40,534 nucleotides of DNA from an uncultured Burkholderiales bacterium (GCA_903887325.1 CAISPG010000108.1:1-40534), one strand, 5' to 3'. Positions 1 to 11,917 are shown, numbered from the stretch's first letter. The notes: generated from the sequence alone by a model not told the origin. Made by a program: numbers and translations.

Positions 1-1555
<1,555 letters not shown>

Positions 1556-1559
<4 letters not shown>

Positions 1560-1990
1560 CGCTGGTACACCGCTTCAGCACGTTTGACGAAGGCATCGAC
1601 CAGGGTGGAAGCGATTTTGTCGAACACCCGTCCAACGATGGCGCCGAACATGGAATCGAAGCTGTAAGAGAGTCTCAGCTCGACGCGGCAGGCTTGCTCT
1701 TCGCCCACAGGGATAAAGTCCCACACGCCAGAAAGATGTTTGAAAGGGCCGTCGATCAAATCGAGTTTGACTTGTCGCCCGTCAATATGCGTGTTGGCGG
1801 TGGTGAAACTTTTGTGCAAACCGCCGAACGCCATGCCTATGCGCGCTGTCATGCCGTCGTCTGTGGTGGTGAGAATCTCTGCCTTGTCGCACCAAGGCAG
1901 AAACTGTGGGTACGAGGGCACATCGACGATCAAATCGAACATTTCCCGGGAGCTGAACCAGATCAATACAGACTTCTCAACGGTTTTCAT
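1556..1990 (-). CDS. ratA: RatA-type START/polyketide-cyclase-like protein
   Basis: A 144-residue protein of the SRPBCC/START fold (polyketide cyclase, coenzyme Q-binding Coq10-like) family. In E. coli RatA was reported to block 70S ribosome association; related Coq10 proteins bind ubiquinone, so the true role here is uncertain. The family signature [14 protein letters not shown] and the YPQFLPWCD segment are clear. An in-frame extension back to 2119 would give 187 residues but would overlap smpB antisense and has no family match, so I take the ATG at 1988-1990. It is divergent from smpB with a 70-nt gap and overlaps rnfH by 4 nt. The smpB/ratA/rnfH neighbourhood is widely conserved in Proteobacteria. 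Confidence 0.9.
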
Positions 1991-2060
1991 AGAATGCAGT
2001 TCATGCCACACTGGCGTTGCGGGCGATTGTAAAGACCCCGTTGTATCCAATTTCCCTCTT

Positions 2061-2534
2061 ATGGCCAGCAAAACTGCACCCCAAACCCGTATCGCGGACA
2101 ACAAAAAAGCCGCCTTCAACTACTTTTTCGAGGAACGCCTGGAAGCAGGCATGGTCCTGGAAGGGTGGGAGGTCAAGGCTGCGCGCGAGGGAAAAGTGCA
2201 GTTGACAGACGGCTACGTGGTGATTCGCAGCGGCGAAATGTACGTCATCGGTTGTCAAATCAACCCCTTGAAAACTGCGTCAACCCATGTCAACCCGGAC
2301 GCCATACGCTCGCGCAAATTGCTGCTTCACAAAGAAGAAATCCGGCGTTTGATCGGCAAGGTCGAGCAAAAAGGCTATACGTTGGTGCCGCTGAATTTGC
2401 ATTGGAAGAACGGCCGCATCAAATGTGAAATCGCGCTGGCCAAGGGCAAGGCCGAACACGACAAGCGCGACACCATCAAGGACCGCGAAGGCAAGCGCGA
2501 AGTCGAACGCGCCATGAAACAACGCACCCGCTGA
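2061..2534 (+). CDS. smpB: SsrA-binding protein SmpB
   Basis: Binds tmRNA and delivers it to ribosomes stalled on broken mRNAs (trans-translation). The 157-residue product starts [20 protein letters not shown] and contains the OB-fold core with the conserved [14 protein letters not shown] segment and the positively charged C-terminal tail ([18 protein letters not shown]) that enters the ribosomal decoding site. The open frame begins further upstream at 1740, but the family start is the ATG at 2061. It is divergent from ratA and converges on the ABC ATPase gene with only 6 nt between stops. No ssrA gene is visible in the window. Confidence 0.97.
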   Translation: MASKTAPQTRIADNKKAAFNYFFEERLEAGMVLEGWEVKAAREGKVQLTDGYVVIRSGEMYVIGCQINPLKTASTHVNPDAIRSRKLLLHKEEIRRLIGKVEQKGYTLVPLNLHWKNGRIKCEIALAKGKAEHDKRDTIKDREGKREVERAMKQRTR

Positions 2535-2540
2535 CGCCGC

Positions 2541-3218
2541 TCATTCCACCCACGAGGCGCGCCCTGCCTGCATCATCAAACGCCTGTCACAGCGCTTAGA
2601 CAAAGCCTGGTCATGCGTGACAAGCACCAGCGTGGTACCCAATTCTCTGTTTAACTCCAGCATCAACTGCATGATGGTCTCGCCGGTGGCGTGGTCCAGG
2701 CTGCCGGTGGGCTCATCTGCCAAAAGCACTTGCGGCTTGACCACAAAAGCGCGCGCCAGTGCCACGCGCTGCTGCTCGCCACCGCTCATTACCTTGGGGT
2801 AATGGTTGAGACGCTCCGCCAGTCCGACACGCGCCAATATGTCTTTGGCCACCGGCTTGGGGTCGGGATGAGCGGCAAGCTCCAGCGGCAGCATGACGTT
2901 TTCAAGTGCAGTCAGCGCCGACAGCAACTGAAAGCTTTGAAACACAAAACCTATGTGTTTAGACCTTAAACCAGCCCTGTCGTCTTCGTTCAAGGCAAAC
3001 ATATCCTGGCCGGCCAGATGCACCGTTCCTTGCGTCGGCGTGTCCAGTCCGGCCATGATGGCCAGCAAAGTGCTTTTGCCCGAGCCTGAAGCGCCGACGA
3101 TGGCCACGGTTTGCTTCGGGTTTAGGGTGAAATCGATATCGCGGAGAATGTCCAAGGTACCGGTTGCATCGGTGACCGATTTGTACAAATGAGAGACAGC
3201 AATCAGTGGTGAGGACAT
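2541..3218 (-). CDS. ybbA: YbbA/LolD-type ABC transporter ATP-binding protein
   Basis: An ABC ATPase of the MacB/LolD/YbbA class, 225 residues. It shows Walker A GASGSGKST (42-50), a Q-loop in VFQSFQLL, the signature SGGEQQRV (144-151), Walker B LLADEP (165-170) with the D-loop SLD, and the H-loop His202. In E. coli ybbA is divergent from tesA and is followed by the permease gene ybbP. Here the divergent tesA is kept, with start codons 3 nt apart, but no permease follows; the next gene downstream is smpB on the opposite strand. The partner permease must be elsewhere or absent. The transported substrate is unknown. Confidence 0.85.
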   Translation of the reverse strand: MSSPLIAVSHLYKSVTDATGTLDILRDIDFTLNPKQTVAIVGASGSGKSTLLAIMAGLDTPTQGTVHLAGQDMFALNEDDRAGLRSKHIGFVFQSFQLLSALTALENVMLPLELAAHPDPKPVAKDILARVGLAERLNHYPKVMSGGEQQRVALARAFVVKPQVLLADEPTGSLDHATGETIMQLMLELNRELGTTLVLVTHDQALSKRCDRRLMMQAGRASWVE

Positions 3219-3221
3219 TCA

Positions 3222-3869
3222 GTGAGATCCGTGTTGAGACGCAGAGACTTTAACTTGCAAGCTTTAAGCCTGTGCGCGTCGGGTCTATCGCCCGCCGTGC
3301 TGCGGGCCGCAGAACGAAAAACCATGTTGATCGTCGGCGATTCTTTGAGCGCCGAATACGGCATCGCTCGCGGCAGCGGTTGGGTGGCCTTGCTGGCCGC
3401 TCAACTGGCCAAAGATAAACCGCAATGGCAGGTAATCAACGCCAGCATCAGCGGCGACACCACGGCCGGTGGACTGGCCCGCCTACCTGCTTTGCTGCAA
3501 CAACACCAGCCGTCACTGGTGGTCATTGAACTCGGCGGCAACGATGCGTTGCGCGGTTTTTCGTTGAAGATGACTGAGGGTAATTTGACCGGGATGATCA
3601 CTGCCTGTCAGAAAATCAAAGCTTCAGTTTTGTTGATCGGTATGCAGGTGCCGCCCAATTACGGCGAAGGTTATGCCAAGGATTTCAGCCTTATGTTTCA
3701 AACCATCAGTCAAAAACAAAAAACATCGCTGCTGCCTTTTTTGCTCAAAGGCATTGCCGATGCAGCAGATCCGACAGCCTTGTTTCAAGCGGACCGCATA
3801 CACCCCAAGGCCGAAGCACATCCGCTGATACTGGCGAATGTCTGGCCTGTGTTGAAGAAGATGCTCTGA
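3222..3869 (+). CDS. tesA: TesA-like SGNH esterase/lysophospholipase
   Basis: Exported GDSL-type hydrolase of 215 residues (arylesterase / acyl-CoA thioesterase I / lysophospholipase L1 family). The four SGNH blocks are visible: GDSLS (catalytic Ser41), an Asn/Gly region around SISGDTTAGG (73-85), GGND (106-109), and DRIHP (Asp192, His195). The N-terminus LRRRDFNLQALSL resembles a twin-arginine signal followed by a hydrophobic stretch, with possible cleavage near residue 30. The start is GTG at 3222-3224. It is divergent from ybbA and its TGA overlaps the mnmH ATG by one base (TGATG). The natural substrate cannot be read from sequence. Confidence 0.87.
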   Translation: MRSVLRRRDFNLQALSLCASGLSPAVLRAAERKTMLIVGDSLSAEYGIARGSGWVALLAAQLAKDKPQWQVINASISGDTTAGGLARLPALLQQHQPSLVVIELGGNDALRGFSLKMTEGNLTGMITACQKIKASVLLIGMQVPPNYGEGYAKDFSLMFQTISQKQKTSLLPFLLKGIADAADPTALFQADRIHPKAEAHPLILANVWPVLKKML

Positions 3870-4948
3870 TGGCAGCTCGCCCTATCACTGCCCTGCAAGC
3901 CATAGAGCGCATGGCCTTGCCATCTGAGAATGGCGGATTCAGTTGCATCATCGACGCGCGCACAGAGGACGAGTTTGCGCTGGACCATTTGCCCGGCGCT
4001 TTGAACTGGCCCTCGTTGACGAATGAAGAACGGATTCGTGTTGGCACCTTGTACAAACAAGTCAGTCCGTTTGAGGCCAACAAAGTCGGCGCCTCTTTGG
4101 TAGCCGCCAATATTTCGCGCCACATAGACCGCCATGTCATGCCTTTAAGCAGGGAATGGCAAGCGCTTATTTACTGCTGGCGCGGCGGCAAACGCAGCGG
4201 CTCCCTGGCGCTGGTGCTGGGTCAGATTGGCTTTAGGGTCTGGTTGATTGAAGGCGGCTACAAAGCGTTTCGCGCTGAAATGATCCAAGACATTGCGCGA
4301 CTGGCACCTTTGCTTCATTTCCAAGTCATCACCGGCCCGACAGGCTCAGGCAAAACACGTTTACTTCAAGCGCTCTGCCATTCAGGGGCTCAGGTACTCG
4401 ACTTGGAAGACCTGGCGAAGCACCGCAGTTCTGTACTGGGGCGTATTCCGGGGCAGCCGCAGCCCAGTCAAAAGCATTTCGATACGCTGGTGTGGGACAA
4501 ATTACGCAGTTTTGACCCGCAGCGCACCGTGTTCGTTGAGGCCGAAAGCAAGAAAGTCGGTAATCTGGCGGTGCCTCAGTCCTTGATGGATGTGATGCGG
4601 CAAAGCCCGTGCATAGATTTGCAACTGAGTGACGATGAGCGCGTGAAATTGCTGCTGGACGACTACGCTTTTTTCGCAGATGACCTTGGCTTGTTCAGCG
4701 AGCGGCTGTCGATGTTGACCGAATTAAAAGGGAAAAACGTGGTGAACGCATGGCAGCAACAGTTGGTTAACGGGGAGGTAGAGCAAGTGGTGCGAGACTT
4801 GTTGATAAGCCATTACGACCCGACTTATGCCAAATCTGTGGCACGCAATTTTGTGCGTTACCCGCAAGCAACGGCAGCACCTTTGGCAGACAGACATGCG
4901 GCTTCCATGCACGCCTTGGCCGATAAGCTTGCGGCGCAATTCGAATAA
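3869..4948 (+). CDS. mnmH: tRNA 2-selenouridine synthase
   Basis: Replaces sulfur by selenium in 2-thiouridine at the wobble position of certain tRNAs, using selenophosphate; it can also geranylate the thiouridine. The 359-residue protein has an N-terminal rhodanese domain with the active Cys103 in YCWRGGKRSGS, followed by a P-loop domain with GPTGSGKT (156-163). Length matches the family. It begins on the last base of the tesA stop. The selenophosphate donor gene selD is not in the window, so activity depends on a copy elsewhere. It converges with the metC-like gene. Confidence 0.93.
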   Translation: MAARPITALQAIERMALPSENGGFSCIIDARTEDEFALDHLPGALNWPSLTNEERIRVGTLYKQVSPFEANKVGASLVAANISRHIDRHVMPLSREWQALIYCWRGGKRSGSLALVLGQIGFRVWLIEGGYKAFRAEMIQDIARLAPLLHFQVITGPTGSGKTRLLQALCHSGAQVLDLEDLAKHRSSVLGRIPGQPQPSQKHFDTLVWDKLRSFDPQRTVFVEAESKKVGNLAVPQSLMDVMRQSPCIDLQLSDDERVKLLLDDYAFFADDLGLFSERLSMLTELKGKNVVNAWQQQLVNGEVEQVVRDLLISHYDPTYAKSVARNFVRYPQATAAPLADRHAASMHALADKLAAQFE

Positions 4949-4949
4949 C

Positions 4950-4982
4950 AAAAACGCTGTCTGAAAGAATTCTGTTGACAGC
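4950..4982 (-). terminator. Intrinsic terminator downstream of metC-like gene
   Basis: GCTGTC (4956-4961) and GACAGC (4977-4982) form a 6-bp stem with a 15-nt loop. Read on the minus strand the stem is followed by GTTTTTGTTATT, a U-rich tail, just beyond the stop of the metC-like gene. It would end the hisZ-purA-PRT-metC transcript. On the plus strand there is no T-run after the stem. Confidence 0.5.
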
Positions 4983-4989
4983 CGCTGAG

Positions 4990-6222
4990 TCAGCCCATGG
5001 TGGACAAGGCTTGCGACAGGTCTGCTATCAAGTCTTCAGCGGACTCCAGACCTATAGCCAGACGGACAAAACCGCCTTGCAGCAACTCAGGCGGCGCGTG
5101 TCGGCGCATGCTTTTCAATTCATACGGAACCGCTAGGCTGACAGGTCCAGCCCAACTGAAACCGAGTTTAAATAGCCGGAGTGCATTGCAGAAACGGTCG
5201 ATGTGCGACTGACTCAAACCGGGATCAAAACGCAAACTCAGCAAGCTGGCCGCTGCCCCGCCGCTGTGCACATCCGCGTCAGCAGCGACACCACCGGCAC
5301 ACAAATCCCGCCAATGCGCATGGCCGGGTGAAGCAACAATCGCAGGGTGCAAAACCTGGACAAAAGCGGTCTGTTGCAAACACCAGGAAGCCAGTTTGCG
5401 GCATGTCTCATCTTGCGTTTTGTAACGCAATCCTATGCTTGGCAAAGACCGCAACACCAGCTCTGCATCATTGCCGGCCACACCAAATCCCAGGCGCATA
5501 TGACTGAGTTTCAAACTGCGCGCCAATTCATCGCTGCAAGTGGTGACGCTGCCCATCAGCACATCGCCGCCGCCACTGGGGTATTTGGTCAGAGCATGCA
5601 CGCAAACATCGACGCCGAGCCGGCTACCGGCCATCTGAGGCAATAAATCAAAGGGCTGGAATGCCACACCGGCACCCCAGGTGTTGTCCAAGGCTGTGAG
5701 CACTTGTTTGTCGCTGCACAGCTTCACCAGTGCAGGCAAATCAGGAAATTCCAAAGTCACAGAGCCGGGCGCTTCCAGCCAGACCAGACGCGTGTCAGCT
5801 TGTAGGTTGTCGGCCAGCGACTGCGGTTCCATGGGGTCGTAATACCGGTGGCTGATGCCCCACTGCTGCAATTCACCTTCTGCCAGAGATTTCAAAGGTC
5901 CGTAAGCATTGTCCGGAATCAAAATACTGTCGCCGGTTTTCAGCAAAGCCAGATTCACCTGCGCCAAAGCCGCCAAACCGCTGGGCAGCAAGACGCAATG
6001 CTTTGCGCCTTCAAGTTGGCAAATTCTTTCTTCCAGCGTGAATGTCGTCGGCGTACCATGCAAACCGTAGGTATAGCCTGTTTTGTCCAGCCAGTTGCGC
6101 TCGCGCATGGCTTTGACATTCGGAAAAAACACGGAAGACGCTTTATGGACGGCTATTTGCGGGGACGCGAAATCCCCAGGCGGCTGGTAATCGTGGTGTA
6201 TGAGCGCGGTATCAGGCTTCAT
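4990..6222 (-). CDS. metC: Cystathionine beta-lyase, PLP-dependent
   Basis: Cleaves cystathionine to homocysteine, pyruvate and ammonia in methionine synthesis, as a member of the Cys/Met-metabolism PLP enzyme family. The 410-residue protein shows the cofactor-binding segment LPSGLAAL (79-86), the Asp in ALDNTWGAG (about 179) that contacts the pyridine ring, and the Schiff-base Lys213 in ALTKYPSGGGDVLMGS. The C-terminal FVRLAIGLES motif is also typical. The ATG at 6220-6222 lies 3 nt after the phosphoribosyltransferase stop, so it is the distal gene of the hisZ-purA-PRT run. MetC and related gamma-lyases are hard to separate by eye; the length and the proteobacterial beta-lyase pattern favour MetC. 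Confidence 0.85.
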   Translation of the reverse strand: MKPDTALIHHDYQPPGDFASPQIAVHKASSVFFPNVKAMRERNWLDKTGYTYGLHGTPTTFTLEERICQLEGAKHCVLLPSGLAALAQVNLALLKTGDSILIPDNAYGPLKSLAEGELQQWGISHRYYDPMEPQSLADNLQADTRLVWLEAPGSVTLEFPDLPALVKLCSDKQVLTALDNTWGAGVAFQPFDLLPQMAGSRLGVDVCVHALTKYPSGGGDVLMGSVTTCSDELARSLKLSHMRLGFGVAGNDAELVLRSLPSIGLRYKTQDETCRKLASWCLQQTAFVQVLHPAIVASPGHAHWRDLCAGGVAADADVHSGGAAASLLSLRFDPGLSQSHIDRFCNALRLFKLGFSWAGPVSLAVPYELKSMRRHAPPELLQGGFVRLAIGLESAEDLIADLSQALSTMG

Positions 6223-6225
6223 GCC

Positions 6226-6750
6226 TCAAACCCGCCATTTCTCCAGCAACTGCAAAGGACGCATGGTGTCGTAGGCCTCGAAAGGCTGGTGTATCCAAGG
6301 GTTGGTTGACAGGTATTCGACTGAAAAATCGGGGGTGAAAGCAGACACACCTTTGGTCCAGATGACTGCACTGCGCAACTCGGTGATAGGTGCGTAATTG
6401 TTTTTCAACAAGTCCATCACCGCGCTCAAGGTATGGCCGGAATCGGCCAGGTCATCGACCAGCAGCACGCGCCCGGCAATTTCGCCCTGGGGTGTGGTGA
6501 TGTACCTGGCTATGTCCAGATGGCCTTGCACGGTGCCGCCTTCGGACCGGTAAGAACTGGTGGACATGATGGCCAGCGGTTTGTCAAATATGCGGGACAA
6601 CACATCGCCGGGGCGCATACCACCGCGAGCCAGACACAAAATAGTGTCGAACTCCCAGCCTGACTGGTGGATTTTGATGGCCAGTTTTTCGAGCAGGTTG
6701 TTGTACTCGTCGTAGGACACGTACAAATGTTTTCCATCTTCAGTCAGCAT
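6226..6750 (-). CDS. Purine-type phosphoribosyltransferase
   Basis: A type I phosphoribosyltransferase of 174 residues, probably salvaging a 6-oxopurine such as hypoxanthine, xanthine or guanine with PRPP. The PRPP-binding loop VLLVDDLADSGHT (95-107) with its two acidic residues is clear, as is the pyrophosphate loop LARGGMRPGD (40-49). The base-binding tail around WIHQPFEAYD resembles Gpt/Hpt-like enzymes. It sits 15 nt after purA and 3 nt before the metC-like gene. Placement beside purA fits purine salvage, but the exact base preference is not visible, so I give no gene symbol. Confidence 0.85.
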   Translation of the reverse strand: MLTEDGKHLYVSYDEYNNLLEKLAIKIHQSGWEFDTILCLARGGMRPGDVLSRIFDKPLAIMSTSSYRSEGGTVQGHLDIARYITTPQGEIAGRVLLVDDLADSGHTLSAVMDLLKNNYAPITELRSAVIWTKGVSAFTPDFSVEYLSTNPWIHQPFEAYDTMRPLQLLEKWRV

Positions 6751-6765
6751 GGCAATGCTCGCAGT

Positions 6766-8157
<1,392 letters not shown>

Positions 8158-9312
8158 TCAGTTGGTTTTCAAGGGGCGCAAAGTCCATTTGCCCTGGTGT
8201 TCAAACAATTCACGGTCGCAGTGAAATTCGTCAACTTCACTTTCGTGACCCGGCAACATACAGACCACGGTATGGCCTTGTGACCTCAATTGCGCAATGG
8301 TCTGGCTGAGCGCCTCATCCTCACCCCATGGCGCGCGTATCGCCGCTTGGGGTTGCGGGTGTGCCAGCAAACTGACCAGCGCTTTGATATCCATGCTGAA
8401 ACCGGCGGCCGGGCGTTTGCGGCCGAACACGGCACCGACTTCGTCATAGCGGCCGCCGCGCGCCAATGCATCGCTGGTTTCAGGGACAAACACCGAAAAA
8501 CGCGGGCCGCTGTAATAAGCAAAACCGCGCAAATCGGCCAGGTCAATGCTGACCGGATGCTTGACATGCGAGGCCAGCCATTCAAGCTGATCTAAGGCAT
8601 GCACCACTTCAGGCCACTGTGAAAACTCTTGCCTGGCTTGTGCCAGAACGCTGATATCGCCATACATCTGCACCAGCGTCTGCAAGGCTTTGGCAAGCGG
8701 CTGGGGTAAATGCTTTCCGAGTTCGCGCATGCCGCTGACATTTTTATGCGACAAGGCATCGCTGATGGTGGCCGATAGTTCAGGGCTGAGCGCATGTCCT
8801 TTGAGCAAAGCGGGAAGAATGCGTGCATCACTCAAGTCAACATGGAAATCTGCAAGTCCGGCGGTACGCAGGCTTTGCAAGGCCAGTTGAAGTATTTCCA
8901 GATCGGCTTCAAGGCCGGTGTGGCCGTATATTTCAGCGCCGAACTGCAAGGGCTCGCGTGTGGCGTAAGGACTGGCAGGCAAGGTGTGTACCACCGGGCC
9001 GCAATAACAAAGCCGGGTGACTCCGCTGCGGTTGAGCAAATGCGCGTCTATGCGGGCGACCTGTGGGGTGGTGTCTATGCGCAAGCCCAGACTGCGGCCG
9101 CTTAACTGATCCACCATTTTGAAAGTTTGCAGATCCTGCTGGCTGCCGGGGGCAGAAAGCAAGGAATCGACATGCTCAAGCAAGGGTGGCATGACGAGCT
9201 CATAGCCAAAGCCCCTCGCCGTGTCCAGGCACAAACGACGTAATTCTTCGATGTGCCGGGCCTCTGAAGGCAAAACGTCCGCAATATGATCCGGCAAAAC
9301 CCAGGCAGCCAT
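8158..9312 (-). CDS. hisZ: ATP phosphoribosyltransferase regulatory subunit HisZ
   Basis: A histidyl-tRNA-synthetase-like protein that lacks charging activity and serves as the regulatory subunit of the short form of HisG in the first step of histidine synthesis. The 384-residue protein starts [18 protein letters not shown], has a class II core ([14 protein letters not shown]) and the degenerate motif [10 protein letters not shown] near 287-296. It is shorter than the real HisS found at 16680-17975. HisZ next to purA and downstream of hflKC is the usual order in beta-proteobacteria. It implies that a short HisG is encoded elsewhere. Confidence 0.93.
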   Translation of the reverse strand: MAAWVLPDHIADVLPSEARHIEELRRLCLDTARGFGYELVMPPLLEHVDSLLSAPGSQQDLQTFKMVDQLSGRSLGLRIDTTPQVARIDAHLLNRSGVTRLCYCGPVVHTLPASPYATREPLQFGAEIYGHTGLEADLEILQLALQSLRTAGLADFHVDLSDARILPALLKGHALSPELSATISDALSHKNVSGMRELGKHLPQPLAKALQTLVQMYGDISVLAQARQEFSQWPEVVHALDQLEWLASHVKHPVSIDLADLRGFAYYSGPRFSVFVPETSDALARGGRYDEVGAVFGRKRPAAGFSMDIKALVSLLAHPQPQAAIRAPWGEDEALSQTIAQLRSQGHTVVCMLPGHESEVDEFHCDRELFEHQGKWTLRPLKTN

Positions 9313-9338
9313 GAGTGTGAAGTGCTGTTAAAAAAGAG

Positions 9339-9344
9339 ATTCTA
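9339..9344 (-). promoter_or_regulatory. Candidate -10 box of hisZ-purA operon
   Basis: The minus strand reads CGGTAGAATCTCTTTTTT upstream of hisZ, with TAGAAT 26 nt before the ATG. It shares CGGTAGAATCT and a following T-run with the region before guaB. A convincing -35 hexamer is lacking. Confidence 0.4.
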
Positions 9345-9374
9345 CCGGTCTGTGACAGCCGTAAGCCGGCCGCG

Positions 9375-9393
9375 GCTGCCAACAGGCGGCAGC
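9375..9393. repeat. Stem-loop downstream of DUF2065 gene
   Basis: GCTGCC (9375-9380) and GGCAGC (9388-9393) form a 6-bp GC-rich stem with a 7-nt loop directly after the DUF2065 stop. There is no T-run on the minus strand after it, so it may be a 3'-end stabilising hairpin or a weak terminator separating hflKC from hisZ. Confidence 0.35.
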
Positions 9394-9394
9394 A

Positions 9395-9583
9395 TCACAA
9401 CAACCATTCCAAAAGAAGTATTCCTATCAGGACGCAGCCCAGTCCTATAAACCGGATTTGGCCGTCATTCAATTGCATTAATTGCAAAAAAGTCTGACGC
9501 CAAGTGCGCGGTGAAATAAACGGCAGCAAGCCCTCGACGATCAAGACCAGGGCGACTGCAGTCCACGCACTGTGGCTGTCCAT
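9395..9583 (-). CDS. DUF2065 small membrane protein (YjeT-like)
   Basis: A 62-residue protein with two hydrophobic segments (about 8-24 and 44-62) separated by a basic loop containing PRTWRQTF. This matches the DUF2065/YjeT family, commonly encoded just downstream of hflC. It starts 15 nt after the hflC stop. The role is unknown; the constant position suggests a link to the HflKC-FtsH complex, but that is inference. Confidence 0.85.
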   Translation of the reverse strand: MDSHSAWTAVALVLIVEGLLPFISPRTWRQTFLQLMQLNDGQIRFIGLGCVLIGILLLEWLL

Positions 9584-9598
9584 GGACTAGTGGAACGC

Positions 9599-10495
9599 TT
9601 ATTTTTTGGCGGGTGCAGACGAACCGCTGCCGCGCATGGCTTTGAAGAAATCGCTGCTAGGGTCTAACACCATGACATCAGATTTTTTATTGAAACTGGA
9701 TTTGTAAGCTTCAATGCTTTGGTAGAACTGCGCAAACTGCGCGTCCTTGCCGAAGGCATCAGCATACAAACGTGCAGCTTCAGCATCGCCCTCACCTTTG
9801 ATTTTTTGCGCATCGCGGTAGGCATTGGCCAATGTGACTTCGCGCTGGCGATCGGCATCCGCGCGGATTTTTTCGCCTTCCGCTCCACCGGTGGAACGCA
9901 GTTCGTTAGCCACGCGCTTGCGTTCAGCTTCCATACGGCGGTAAACCGACTCGGTGATGGTGTCTACGTAGTCTGCGCGGGTGATGCGCACATCGACCAC
10001 ATCAATGCCCCAAGGGTTCGAGCCTTTGACGATTTCCAGCACTTCGCGTTTCACGTCAATCATCAGAGCTTCGCGCTTGAGTGACAACAGGTCTTTCACA
10101 GTGCGTTTGTTAATTTCTTCCTGAAACGCATTACGCACCACGCGGGTGAGTTGCTGCGCTCCGGCTTTTTCATCCAGGCCGACGTTGCGGATGTACTGTG
10201 AAGGATCGGAAATGCGCCAACGCACGTACCAGTCAATCACCATGCGCTGCTTTTCAGCCGTCAGCATGGGTTCGGAATCAACGTTGTCAAGGGTCAGCAA
10301 GCGCTTGTCAATGAAGTTGACGTTTTGCAGCGGTGGCGGAAGTTTGAAATTCAGACCGGGCTCAGTGATGACTTTTTTGATCTGGCCCAAAGAATAGACC
10401 ACGCCGTACTGGCGTTGATCGACCACAAAAATGGTGGAGCTGAGAATCAGCAGCGCCAGCAACAGGGTGGAAATGTAAAAACCTATTTTGTTCAT
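9599..10495 (-). CDS. hflC: FtsH protease modulator HflC
   Basis: SPFH/band-7 membrane protein that forms a large periplasm-facing assembly with HflK and restrains the FtsH protease. The 298 residues begin with a single membrane anchor (about 5-25, IGFYISTLLLALLILSSTIF) and continue into VVDQRQYGVVYSLG, the start of the band-7 domain. A long charged helix follows, with RMEAERKRVANELR and an Ala/Glu/Lys-rich stretch. It follows hflK by 12 nt on the same strand and precedes the DUF2065 gene. Confidence 0.95.
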   Translation of the reverse strand: MNKIGFYISTLLLALLILSSTIFVVDQRQYGVVYSLGQIKKVITEPGLNFKLPPPLQNVNFIDKRLLTLDNVDSEPMLTAEKQRMVIDWYVRWRISDPSQYIRNVGLDEKAGAQQLTRVVRNAFQEEINKRTVKDLLSLKREALMIDVKREVLEIVKGSNPWGIDVVDVRITRADYVDTITESVYRRMEAERKRVANELRSTGGAEGEKIRADADRQREVTLANAYRDAQKIKGEGDAEAARLYADAFGKDAQFAQFYQSIEAYKSSFNKKSDVMVLDPSSDFFKAMRGSGSSAPAKK

Positions 10496-10507
10496 ATCGA
10501 TATCACC

Positions 10508-11917
10508 TTAGCGAAGGTCGCGGTCACGTTGGCGGTTATCCCGCCCTCTGCTGTCGACGGGCGGCGCCACAGGCACCGTGCCGGATGAGGAAGAAGTGTC
10601 ACTCGAAGGCGCTGGCAGCAGGGGGGCTTCCACCGCATTCACGCCGTTCATTTGCATGATTTTGTCCAGCGGCAAGTACAACATATTCGAGCCCTGACGG
10701 GACTCGACCAGCACCTTGGTGACATTGCTGTACATCTCTTTCATGGCATTGATGTACAAACGGTCACGGGTGACTTGCGGGGCTTTCTGGTACTCGCTGT
10801 AAAGCGAACGGAAACGCTGTGCATCGCCTTGGGCCTGCGCCACGATGCGGGACTTGTAGGCATCGGCTTCTTGTTTAAGCCGAGAAGCTGAACCGACGGC
10901 CCGGGGAATCACGTCATTGGCATAGGCTTCGGCTTCGTTTTTGGCACGTTCGCGTTCCTGACCGGCTTTGAGCACATCGTCGAATGCGGCTTGCACCTGC
11001 TCGGGCGGACGCACGCCGCCTTGCTGCAAGTTGATACCGACCACTTCGATGCCGACGTTGTAATGGTCAAGTATGGTTTGCATGATTTTGCGAACACGCG
11101 GCGCAATTTGCTCACGGTCTTCAGACAAGGCCGCATCCATGCGCATCTTGCCAACCACTTCGCGCACCGCTGTTTCGGCCGCTTGCATCACCGCGTCCGT
11201 CGGGTTTTTGCTTTCGAACAAATAAGCGCGAGCATCGGTCAAGCGGTATTGCACTGCGAATTTGATTTCGACAATGTTTTCATCTTCGGTCAACATGGCC
11301 GATTCGCGCAATCCGGTGGCCTTGATGATGGCGTCCCGCCCGATATCCAATGATCGGATCTGCGTGACAAACACGACTTCGTGGCGTTGTATCGGGTAGG
11401 GCATACGCCAGTTGATACCTGCGCCCACCGTGCTGTGGTAACGGCCGAACTGGGTGATCACCGCTTGCTGCCCCTCTTGCACGATGAAAAAACCGGTCGC
11501 CAGCCAAATCAGCGCCAACACGCCTAAGACCAAACCCAAGCCTAAACCGGCATTTTTAAAAGGAGGCTGAAAACCACCGCTTGAGCCCGGCGGATTGCTA
11601 CCGGGTCCGCCTTTGCCGCCAAACAACTGGCCGAGCTTGCGGTTCAAATCCTGCCAGAGTTCGTCCAGATCAGGCGGGCCTTTGGCAGGCGGCGGGCGGC
11701 GGTTGCCTTCAGGTGGAGGTGTTTGTTGCCCGGGATCTGAGCCGTTCGCAGTATTGCGCGGTTGCTCTTCGCCACGGCCCCAGCGGCCGTCATTCAAATT
11801 AAACATACCCAGCAAGCGCAGCCAAATGGCAACGCAAACCGAACGCATCCAAAGGACAAACCACTGCAGGTGGGATAACCAGTTTGTCGTGGGCCAGGCC
11901 CGGGTTTTATTGTTCAT
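10508..11917 (-). CDS. hflK: FtsH protease modulator HflK
   Basis: Partner of HflC in the membrane complex that regulates FtsH. From the ATG at 11915-11917 the product is 469 residues; the frame also opens with a TTG two codons earlier. A Pro/Gly-rich cytoplasmic N-terminal region (about residues 40-120, with NDGRWGRGEEQPRN) precedes one membrane span (about 124-146) and the band-7 domain beginning VQEGQQAVITQFGRYH. A Ser/Pro-rich tail ends in RDNRQRDRDLR. An internal ATG at 11804-11806 before FNLNDGRWGRG is a plausible alternative start. It lies 65 nt after hflX. Confidence 0.94.
   Translation of the reverse strand: MNNKTRAWPTTNWLSHLQWFVLWMRSVCVAIWLRLLGMFNLNDGRWGRGEEQPRNTANGSDPGQQTPPPEGNRRPPPAKGPPDLDELWQDLNRKLGQLFGGKGGPGSNPPGSSGGFQPPFKNAGLGLGLVLGVLALIWLATGFFIVQEGQQAVITQFGRYHSTVGAGINWRMPYPIQRHEVVFVTQIRSLDIGRDAIIKATGLRESAMLTEDENIVEIKFAVQYRLTDARAYLFESKNPTDAVMQAAETAVREVVGKMRMDAALSEDREQIAPRVRKIMQTILDHYNVGIEVVGINLQQGGVRPPEQVQAAFDDVLKAGQERERAKNEAEAYANDVIPRAVGSASRLKQEADAYKSRIVAQAQGDAQRFRSLYSEYQKAPQVTRDRLYINAMKEMYSNVTKVLVESRQGSNMLYLPLDKIMQMNGVNAVEAPLLPAPSSDTSSSSGTVPVAPPVDSRGRDNRQRDRDLR

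Noticed and set aside
1991-2119. N-terminal extension of RatA resembling a signal peptide ([10 protein letters not shown]...)
   Set aside because: Antisense to the start of smpB and absent from the family; the conserved RatA start is at 1990.
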